DNA from: TMED13 sp042090305 | Lineage (GTDB): Bacteria; Pseudomonadota; Alphaproteobacteria; Methylaequorales; Methylaequoraceae | Assembly: GCA_042090305.1 (NCBI GenBank) | Contig: JBELJQ010000005.1 | Coordinates: forward strand, 1-64,000 | Direction: 5' to 3' | Length of the DNA: 64,000 bases | Part shown: piece by piece, positions 54,979 to 62,800 of the stretch | How the letters are laid out: every line of letters begins with the position of its first letter | Position numbering within the stretch: the first letter of the stretch is position 1 | Notes under the pieces: generated by a model | Databases searched by the model: none | Told to the model about the DNA's origin: nothing | Seen by the model: the letters and a program-made list of their open reading frames with translations, nothing else | Made by a program: the position numbers and the translations under genes

Positions 54979-55317
54979 ATGACCTACGTAGTTAAAGATC
55001 AATGCATTAAATGTAAATACATGGATTGCGTTGAGGTCTGTCCAGTCGATTGCTTTTATGAGGGTGAAAATATGCTGGTGATTCACCCTGACGAATGTAT
55101 AGATTGTGGAGTTTGTGAGCCTGAATGTCCAGTAGAGGCTATAACCGATGATTCCGATGACTCATCAAAAGAGTGGATAGAAATAAATAGAAAGTATGCT
55201 GAGGCATGGCCTAATATAAATAAAATGGGTACTCCCCCTGAAGATCGCGATGATTGGAAAGATATAAAAGATAAATTCAAAGATCATTTCAGTGAAAAAC
55301 CTGGCAAGGGTACTTAA
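54979..55317 (+). CDS. fdxA: 7Fe-8S ferredoxin FdxA
   Basis: A 112-residue ferredoxin. Cysteines at 9, 12, 17, 21, 25, 40, 43, 46 and 50 match Azotobacter ferredoxin I one-for-one with an offset of one, so one [3Fe-4S] and one [4Fe-4S] cluster are expected. The C-terminal extension W-I-E-I-N-R-K-Y-A-E-x-W-P is family-typical. Sits between the helicase and carD, as in many alphaproteobacteria. Confidence 0.95.
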   Translation: MTYVVKDQCIKCKYMDCVEVCPVDCFYEGENMLVIHPDECIDCGVCEPECPVEAITDDSDDSSKEWIEINRKYAEAWPNINKMGTPPEDRDDWKDIKDKFKDHFSEKPGKGT

Positions 55318-55380
55318 GTCTTTTAAACTAAATATTTTTGTGTTAATATCCACAACTTATTAATTATTGGAGTCAATTAA

Positions 55381-55878
55381 ATGAAAAAAGATTTAGATTT
55401 AGAAATAGGTGATTTAGTTGTTTATCCAACTTATGGAGTAGGCGAAATAGAGAAATTCGATACTTATGACATTGATGGATCTAATCAGGACTTTATATTA
55501 ATTAATTTCAAACAAGATAAAATGAAATTACGAATTCCAAAAGAAAAAGCATCAAGCTCAGGTTTGAGGAAATTAAGTAATAAAAATAGATTATCAAAGG
55601 CTCTTGATGTTCTAGCTGAAAAGCCTGCTGTCAAAAAAGATATGTGGATTAAACGTGCAAAAGAATATGAAAAGAATATAAATAGTGGCGACCCAGTTTT
55701 AATAGCCGAAGTTGTTCGAGATCTCCATAAAAAAGACGATTCCTTGGAACAACAATCATACTCAGAAAGACAAATTTACTTAACAGCATTAAATAGATTG
55801 AGTAACGAATACGCAGCGGTTCAAAATCTTGAAAAAAAGAGTGCTAAAACAAAATTAGAGGATCTTTTAAATCAATAA
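55381..55878 (+). CDS. carD: CarD-family transcriptional regulator
   Basis: A 165-residue protein with the N-terminal RNA-polymerase-interacting domain (G-D-L-V-V-Y-P-T-Y-G-V-G-E-I-E, residues 11-25) and a helical C-terminal DNA-binding domain including R-x-Y-L-x-A-L-x-R-L. In other bacteria CarD stabilises open complexes at rRNA and housekeeping promoters. Preceded by a TTGGAG ribosome-binding site. Confidence 0.93.
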   Translation: MKKDLDLEIGDLVVYPTYGVGEIEKFDTYDIDGSNQDFILINFKQDKMKLRIPKEKASSSGLRKLSNKNRLSKALDVLAEKPAVKKDMWIKRAKEYEKNINSGDPVLIAEVVRDLHKKDDSLEQQSYSERQIYLTALNRLSNEYAAVQNLEKKSAKTKLEDLLNQ

Positions 55879-57299
55879 ATAGTCTTAATTTTTTCACCTA
55901 TCTTCAATTCCTTGCCTTTTAAATCATTAATCACTTGGAAAATCTCTTCGGCTTCTTTTTCTTGAAGATTGATATTATCTAAAGTACTCTTAAGAAATTT
56001 TTCATCACTTTTAACTGTGATTATTTTTATTCTTGGAGGTTGGTAATAATTCTCATCTACTGCTCTAAATTCATTTATCATACTGGAAAAATCATCATTA
56101 TATTTTATATTGTTTTTTGACGATAATATAAACCTGTAAAAATAACTATTTCTTTTATCTTTGATAATTCCAATAAATAAATTTTTTTGCTTGTTCTTTG
56201 AATTTGCAATTATGTATTCAAAATTTTGATTCATCCATGAATTATGATTACTTATTTTAATCTTTGATTCTCTAGCCCACTCTTTTAAGTATGAGATAGC
56301 ACTATCTTTTTTTGATTCTTTTAAATCAAATATAATTTGAGCATCTTTACCATTCACCCCCAAAATTCTTTTAGGCGTATTTATGAAGTAAAAATTTTTT
56401 AACAAAGGGAATGTTATGCCTAAATATGGATGTACAAATTTATCTTTAAGAAAAAAACCTTCTTTTTTGTTGTGACCAAAAATAAGTCCATCAATTTTTT
56501 TTAAGTAAATATCTCTCCCAAGTATTGGGCTAATTTGAGAATCAGCTTGCGATTCTTTTATTACTTCTCGCACTCTTTTTTGAGAATTTGGATGAGTTAG
56601 TAAGAGCTCTGAGGTTTTTTCATCGATATTTAAGATCTCCTTCTTTGCTTTTGAATAATTTTCCATCATACCTAAAAATGTTGCCATCTGTGTTGTTTCG
56701 AATCCAGCCCTTGTCATGTACCTTAATGCTAATTTGTCAGCTTCATATTCTTGAGTTCTGGAGTATGATAATAAGTATAATCCAGCTGTTTGGCCAAGAA
56801 GATTACTAGCAATTTGATTTTTTGTTAGCGTACTTAAAATATTAAGAATTAAATTAGTCCCAATAGTTTTGGTATATCTTCGCGCACTATGCCTCGCTGT
56901 CACATGCCCAATCTCATGAGAAATTACTCCTGCCAGTTGAGCCTCGTTGTCACATAGAGCTAAAAGTCCTCTAGTGAGATATATATATCCACCTGGGAGA
57001 GCAAATGCATTCACAATTGGAGAATCGAGAATGGTGAACGTAAATTTTTTATTAGATAATTCAGAGGTACTTACAAGAAAATTCCCCAAACTATTTATGT
57101 AATTACCCAAAACACTGTCATTATAAATGCCATATTGTTTAATTATTTTATCATGCTCTTGTTTGCCTATTAAGTCCTCCTCTTTACTCGACATAAGGCT
57201 AATCTCCTTATTTCCTGTTGCTGGATTAATTTGGCAGCCTGATATAAAAACAATAATTACAAGAAGAACTTTTAAACAATATTTATTTTCAATTTTCAT
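55872..57299 (-). CDS. M48-family zinc metalloprotease, lipoprotein
   Basis: A 475-residue protein with a lipobox (F-I-S-G-C22), the metal-binding H-E-I-G-H (128-132) and a third-ligand region E-Y-E-A-D. The C-terminal half (from about residue 270) is a beta-rich domain seen in alphaproteobacterial M48 lipoproteins. It resembles BepA/YfgC-type periplasmic quality-control proteases but without evident C-terminal TPRs. Overlaps carD tail-to-tail by 7 bp. Confidence 0.88.
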   Translation of the reverse strand: MKIENKYCLKVLLVIIVFISGCQINPATGNKEISLMSSKEEDLIGKQEHDKIIKQYGIYNDSVLGNYINSLGNFLVSTSELSNKKFTFTILDSPIVNAFALPGGYIYLTRGLLALCDNEAQLAGVISHEIGHVTARHSARRYTKTIGTNLILNILSTLTKNQIASNLLGQTAGLYLLSYSRTQEYEADKLALRYMTRAGFETTQMATFLGMMENYSKAKKEILNIDEKTSELLLTHPNSQKRVREVIKESQADSQISPILGRDIYLKKIDGLIFGHNKKEGFFLKDKFVHPYLGITFPLLKNFYFINTPKRILGVNGKDAQIIFDLKESKKDSAISYLKEWARESKIKISNHNSWMNQNFEYIIANSKNKQKNLFIGIIKDKRNSYFYRFILSSKNNIKYNDDFSSMINEFRAVDENYYQPPRIKIITVKSDEKFLKSTLDNINLQEKEAEEIFQVINDLKGKELKIGEKIKTIY

Positions 57300-57343
57300 T
57301 TTAAAATGTTAATTTGTTAGTCATCGTTTGTTAAGAAAAAAGA

Positions 57344-57859
57344 ATGAAAATATATTATTTAAGATTTTTATGGGTTTTATTTGTCACACTAATTAGTACA
57401 AAAGCAATTTCGTATGATAATCAGCCACGCATTGCAGTTGGAGGGGGAATCTATAATTTTATGGAACATGGAAGTGATGGATTTAATGATTCATCAATTA
57501 TGTATAACTTTGAACTACTTCTTAAAAAAGGTAAAAAGAGTTTTATCAGACCGTTGATAGGATTTCTGGGAACAGATCAATCTGCCTATTATGCTTACTT
57601 TGGATTGACAACAGACTTGTATTTTCTCAAATGTAAGTGTATTTTATTATCACCCAGTTTAGCTGCTGGATATTATGAAGATGGAGACCAAATAAGATTG
57701 GGTCATGCCTTAGAGTTTAAAAGTGGTGCAGATTTGAGTTATAAATTTAAAAATAATATGAGGGTAGGTGTTGGTGTTTATCACATATCAAACGCAGGAA
57801 TCGGTTACAGAAATCCTGGTTCTGAACAAGTGGTTCTTAAATATCATATACCTTTTTAA
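57344..57859 (+). CDS. PagL-like lipid A 3-O-deacylase, copy 1
   Basis: A 171-residue outer-membrane beta-barrel candidate with a signal peptide (ending near K-A-I-S-Y). The C-terminus holds H-I-S-N-A with His147 and Ser149, and Glu161 in G-S-E. The His-x-Ser and +14 Glu spacing equals the catalytic triad His126/Ser128/Glu140 of Pseudomonas PagL. The C-terminal aromatic residue fits outer-membrane insertion. Removal of a 3-O-acyl chain from lipid A is inferred. Followed 5 bp later by a paralogue. Confidence 0.8.
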   Translation: MKIYYLRFLWVLFVTLISTKAISYDNQPRIAVGGGIYNFMEHGSDGFNDSSIMYNFELLLKKGKKSFIRPLIGFLGTDQSAYYAYFGLTTDLYFLKCKCILLSPSLAAGYYEDGDQIRLGHALEFKSGADLSYKFKNNMRVGVGVYHISNAGIGYRNPGSEQVVLKYHIPF

Positions 57860-57864
57860 AAAAA

Positions 57865-58380
57865 ATGAGATATTTTAGTAAATTAATATTTTTAAAATTT
57901 TTATGCGTAATCTTAGTTAATAGTTCAACAAACGCAAAAGATTCACGAAGAATTTCATTGGGAATTGGTCAATTCAACTTTATGGAAGACGGGACACCAC
58001 CCCATAAAGAACAGTCTCAAATGATTAATTTTGAGATCCATTCTGGACGAAAACTTTTTTCGCTTATAAAACCTTTTGCGGGATTTTTAGGTACGAATCA
58101 AAATGCTTATTATGCATATGGAGGATTTGGCATTGATGGATATTATGGAAAAAAGAAAAACTTTATATTAACTCCCAGCCTAGCATGTGGATTTTATAAG
58201 GATGGAAGTGAAATTAAAGCAGGAAATCCACTTGAATTTTATATTGGTATTGATGCTTTTTATAGATTCAAAAATATCGTTAGATTAGGCTTTGGTATTT
58301 TTCATATTTCAAACGCTGATAGTGGTTATAGAAACCCAGGTTCAGAAACATTAGTACTAAAGTATCAGATACCATTTTAA
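57865..58380 (+). CDS. PagL-like lipid A 3-O-deacylase, copy 2
   Basis: A 171-residue tandem paralogue of the preceding gene, roughly half identical by eye, with a signal peptide and the same triad positions (His147, Ser149, Glu161 in H-I-S-N-A...G-S-E). Shared blocks include F-L-G-T-x-Q-x-A-Y-Y-A-Y and G-Y-R-N-P-G-S-E. Both copies keep the active site, so neither looks like a decaying duplicate. The two may differ in acyl-chain preference or regulation. Confidence 0.8.
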   Translation: MRYFSKLIFLKFLCVILVNSSTNAKDSRRISLGIGQFNFMEDGTPPHKEQSQMINFEIHSGRKLFSLIKPFAGFLGTNQNAYYAYGGFGIDGYYGKKKNFILTPSLACGFYKDGSEIKAGNPLEFYIGIDAFYRFKNIVRLGFGIFHISNADSGYRNPGSETLVLKYQIPF

Positions 58381-58389
58381 TTTTGAAGA

Positions 58390-58465
58390 GGTCTCATAGT
58401 TAAACTGGATATAACAAGTCCCTCCTAAGGATTAGTTTCTGGTTCGAGTCCAGATGAGATCGCCA
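58390..58465 (+). tRNA. tRNA-Arg (anticodon CCU)
   Basis: A 76-nt cloverleaf. Acceptor GGTCTCA pairs with TGAGATC (one G-U), D stem GTTA/TAAC, anticodon stem AGTCC/GGATT around loop CTCCTAA, variable loop AGTT, T stem TCTGG/CCAGA around TTCGAGT, discriminator G and encoded CCA. The anticodon CCU reads AGG. It ends 15 bp before gmhA and starts 9 bp after PagL copy 2. Confidence 0.93.
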
Positions 58466-58480
58466 GATAGGAGATAAGAC

Positions 58481-59086
58481 ATGAGTAAGGAGATAAAAAA
58501 TTTTTTTCATAGTCAGTTTGATGAACATGACCTCATAGTAATGAGATCAAAGGAAGAGTTAGAGAAGAACTTTATAAACTTAGTTGAAATTTGTGTAAAA
58601 GCTCTAAAGAAAAATAAAAAGCTAATTTTTTTTGGTAATGGAGGAAGTGCAGCTGATTCTCAACATCTGGCCACTGAATTAACAGTTAGATTCTCTAAAA
58701 ATAGATTGGCAATTCCCGCATTGTCTTTGGTCACGGATACTTCAGCACTAACAGCAATTGGAAACGACTTTGGTTTTGAGAAAATATTTTCAAGACAGAT
58801 TGAAGCATTAGGTGGAGAAGGGGATGTTGCCATTGGAATTTCTACTTCTGGCAAAAGTAAAAATGTAATGGAAGGACTAAAGATGGCTAAAAAGAAAAAA
58901 ATGAAATGTATAATTTTTACAGGAAAAAACTCAAAAGTATTTGTAAAAAATTGCGATGAGATCATATCTATACCAGCAATTAATACATCAAGAATTCAGG
59001 AGATGCACATAATGATTGGCCAGATGCTTTGTAATGCAATAGAAAAGAGGTTGAATTTATCACCATTTGTTAGGGAGGAAACATAG
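58481..59086 (+). CDS. gmhA: D-sedoheptulose-7-phosphate isomerase
   Basis: First step of ADP-heptose synthesis for LPS inner core. The 201-residue SIS-fold protein has F-G-N-G-G-S-A-A-D-S-Q-H (51-62), A-T-E-L with the catalytic Glu, S-T-S-G-K-S and a C-terminal E-M-H-I-M-I-G-Q. An AGGAG ribosome-binding site lies between the tRNA and the ATG. A lipoprotein gene follows after 2 bp. Confidence 0.9.
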   Translation: MSKEIKNFFHSQFDEHDLIVMRSKEELEKNFINLVEICVKALKKNKKLIFFGNGGSAADSQHLATELTVRFSKNRLAIPALSLVTDTSALTAIGNDFGFEKIFSRQIEALGGEGDVAIGISTSGKSKNVMEGLKMAKKKKMKCIIFTGKNSKVFVKNCDEIISIPAINTSRIQEMHIMIGQMLCNAIEKRLNLSPFVREET

Positions 59087-59088
59087 CA

Positions 59089-59766
59089 ATGAAATCAAAG
59101 AAATTGTTAGTTAATGTTATCTTATTGTCTATTTTTTTTTTGAACTCTTGTAATAAAAAAAAATATCTTCCAGAACAAATAAATGAAACAGTTTTTTACG
59201 AGGTGATATTTAAAGATAAAGATAATAAAGTAAAAAAACTTAGGGAAAGTTATCATGTTCTTGAGGAAGATAATAAAATAGTTTTACTTAAAAATGACGG
59301 CCAATTGATCAGTTATGAGTTACAAAATGAGGGAATAAAAATTTACGCGACACATTATACAACTTTTAATAATGATGAATCTTTTAAAATTGATAAAAAA
59401 ATGTACTTACCATTTCCGATAGAGCAGGGTTACCAATGGGATGAGCAGGATAAAACTACTTTACAAATGAAACTTGGATACGATAGAATATTTAATACAA
59501 ATCTACCTTTGACAATGACTAACCAAATTGTTGGGGAAGAGTACGTAAGACTAAAAGAAGGAAAAAAAGTAAAATGTTTAAAAATTGAAGGTGAGGGTAA
59601 AACAAGCTATAATCCTGGTCCTCCTCTTGGCAACATAGATATATCCGTTCATACTAAATTGTGGCTTGCTGAAGATTATGGATTGGTGAAGTACGTTAGA
59701 GAGGAAAAATCTGACTCAGCTACAATGGGTGAGATATTTTATGAGAAAAATTTACTGATTGAATGA
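59089..59766 (+). CDS. Lipoprotein of unknown function
   Basis: A 225-residue protein with a signal peptide and lipobox (F-L-N-S-C21), so probably a lipoprotein. The mature domain is beta-rich with Y-L-P-F-P-I-E-Q-G-Y-Q-W and T-K-L-W-L-A-E-D-Y-G-L-V-K-Y, the pattern of proteins that read out as LolA/VioE-like or DUF3108-like shells. I do not recognise the family. It starts 2 bp after gmhA, so it is likely cotranscribed. Confidence 0.7.
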   Translation: MKSKKLLVNVILLSIFFLNSCNKKKYLPEQINETVFYEVIFKDKDNKVKKLRESYHVLEEDNKIVLLKNDGQLISYELQNEGIKIYATHYTTFNNDESFKIDKKMYLPFPIEQGYQWDEQDKTTLQMKLGYDRIFNTNLPLTMTNQIVGEEYVRLKEGKKVKCLKIEGEGKTSYNPGPPLGNIDISVHTKLWLAEDYGLVKYVREEKSDSATMGEIFYEKNLLIE

Positions 59767-59827
59767 TATTTTGAATAAATATTGTATTGATAAATAAGGC
59801 TTTAGGTCTTAGATATATACTTAGAGA

Positions 59828-62800
59828 ATGTTAAGAAAAATTAAAAAAAAAGGCCTTTATGATCCCAGTTATGAAAAAGATTCCTGTGGTATAGGCTTCG
59901 TTGCAAATAAGTACGATATATCTTCAAGAGATATAATTGACAACGCATTACAAATATTATGTAATCTAACCCATCGAGGAGCAGTCAGCGCCGACCCAAA
60001 AGCAGGCGACGGAGTGGGAATCCTAACCCAAATCCCTCACCAATTCCTCCAAAGAGAATTATCCAAGAGTGATATAATTTTACCTAGGCCTGATGATTAT
60101 GCGGTGGGTATGTTCTTCTTGCCACAAAATCCTGATGAGAACAAACACTGTTTGGGCGTCATTAAAAAATACTTTGAAAAGTTTGGACTCGAAACTCTTC
60201 ACATTCGAAACGTTCCCGTAAACTGTGACGTTTTAGGGCATTCAATAAAAGGTAATGAGCCATCAATTGTTCAAATTTTTGTTAAACAAAAAATTGGAAC
60301 AAAGACCATCAACGAATTTGAATCAAAATTATTTTTATCAAGAAGACATATGGAGATAGAACTCAAGTCATTTTATTTCTATGTTTCATCATTATCACCA
60401 AGGGTGGTTACTTATAAGGGCATGATAATGTCTAACAGCTTGAAGGATTTTTACATTGACCTTAATGATGAACTTTTCATCTCGTCACTAGCTATTGTCC
60501 ACCAAAGATTTTCTACAAACACCTTTCCTAGTTGGGAACTTGCTCAGCCTTTCAGATTTCTATGTCATAATGGTGAGATTAATACACTAAGAGGTAACAT
60601 TAACTGGATGAATGCAAGAGCAAGGATTTCGCAATCTCAGCTTTTCTCGAGGGAGTTTAAGGATGTAAACCCACTCATTTTCGAGGGCGTTTCGGACTCA
60701 GCAGCATTCGATAATGCCTTGGAGTATTTGATAATCGGAGGATATGATATAGAGCAAGCAATGATGCTAATGATGCCTGAGGCATGGGAAAAAAACAAAT
60801 TCAATTCACCGCAAGTTAAATCTCTATATAAATATTATTCAAACTATGTTGAACCATGGGACGGGCCGGCTGCTATGTGCTTCACTGATGGAAAAAAAAT
60901 AGGTGGCATTTTGGATAGAAATGGACTCAGACCGTCGCGCTACTTGGAAATGGACGATGGTATGATTTTACTTTCATCTGAGATGGGGGTGCTGGATATT
61001 GATCAGTCTAAAGTCGTTAAGCGTTCAAGGCTTGAGCCTGGAAAAATATTTTTGATTGATTTAGTTGAGAAGAGGGTCACAGGAAATAAAGATTTAAAGA
61101 AAAAGTTTTCGCAAAAGTATGATTATGAGTCCTACTTAAAGAAAAACCAAATTATCCTCGAAGAGCTGGTTAATGAAGAAATAACTACATCGATTGATAT
61201 CAATAAAGTTAAAGAACTTCAGCTGGCTTTCGGATATACAAAGGAAGATCTGTCTTTTTTTATTGAACCCATCATTAAATCTGGAGCAGAGCCAATTGGT
61301 TCGATGGGAACGGATACCCCAATCTCACTCTTATCTTCAAAATCGAAACTTCTATATAGCTATTTTAAACAATGTTTTGCTCAAGTCACAAACCCACCCA
61401 TCGATCCCATAAGAGAAGAACTCGTAATGTCACTTGACATTACACTTGGAAGTAAGCCTAATTTGTTTTCAACTCCAGAACAGAATAAAAATTTTAGGCT
61501 AGAGCTAGAACACCCAGTAATTGGTAATCAAGAGTTAGTTTCTATTAAGAATCTTGGAAAATCAACCGGTGGTAAGTTAAAAACTGGTTCAATTGATATT
61601 TTATTTAAAAATTCTTCAAAGGGAACTGAACTTGAAGAGGCTTTAGACAGAATATGCCATGAGGCTAAATTAATGGTCTCAGAAGGTAAAAATATTATTA
61701 TTTTATCGGATAGAAACATCTCAAGAGTAAATGCTCCAATACCCGCCCTTTTAGCTATATCCACTGTTCATCATTTTCTCATAAGGGAAGGGTTACGAAT
61801 GAAAGTCAGTCTGTTATTAGAAACGGGAGAAGCAAGAGAGCTTCATCACTTAGCCGTTCTTATAGGATATGGTGCTGAAGCGGTTAACCCTTATCTAGCA
61901 ATAGATACAATAATAAGCCTAGTACAGAAATCTGATGTTAAAGATTCAGTTATTAAATTTAAAAAAGCTGCGGGCAAAGCAATTTTGAAAATTATGTCTA
62001 AAATGGGAATATCAACAGTCAAATCTTATTGTGGAGCACAAATTTTCGATGCTATTGGAATATCAGAAAAAGTCATATCTAAATATTTTCCAGGAACTGC
62101 TTCCCTGATTGGAGGCATCGATTTAAAACAGATACAAAGCGAGACACTAAGTAGATACAACAAGATATTTCACATGAATGAGAACAAAAATGATTTAGAT
62201 GTTGGCGGAGAATACTCATTCAGAATTAATGGTGAAAAACATGCATGGTCTCCATCTTCGATTACAAACCTTCAGAAAGCTGTTAGAATAAATTCAAAAG
62301 AATCCTTTAATGAATTTTCTAAAGAAATCAATAATCATAATAAGTCGATGTACTCTATAAGAAGTCTCTTCGATTTTAAGAAAACCAAAAGCATCAATAT
62401 TAATGAAGTTGAATCAGTTGAGAATATAGTAAAGAGGTTTGTTACTGGTGCCATGTCGTTTGGTTCTATTTCAAAGGAGGCTCACACCACACTGGCGTTA
62501 GCTATGAATAGAATTGGTGGAAAGTCAAATACAGGAGAGGGTGGAGAAGAAACAGAAAGATTTAAAACATTAGAAAATGGTGACTCTATGAGAAGCGCTA
62601 TAAAACAAGTAGCTTCTGGAAGGTTTGGTGTTACTAATGAATATCTGGTAAATGCTAACGACATTCAAATTAAAATAAGTCAAGGAGCTAAGCCTGGAGA
62701 GGGTGGCCAGCTTCCTGGCCATAAAGTAGATGATAAAATTGCTGCAGTGCGGCATTCCACACCTGGAGTTGGATTGATATCTCCCCCACCTCATCATGAT

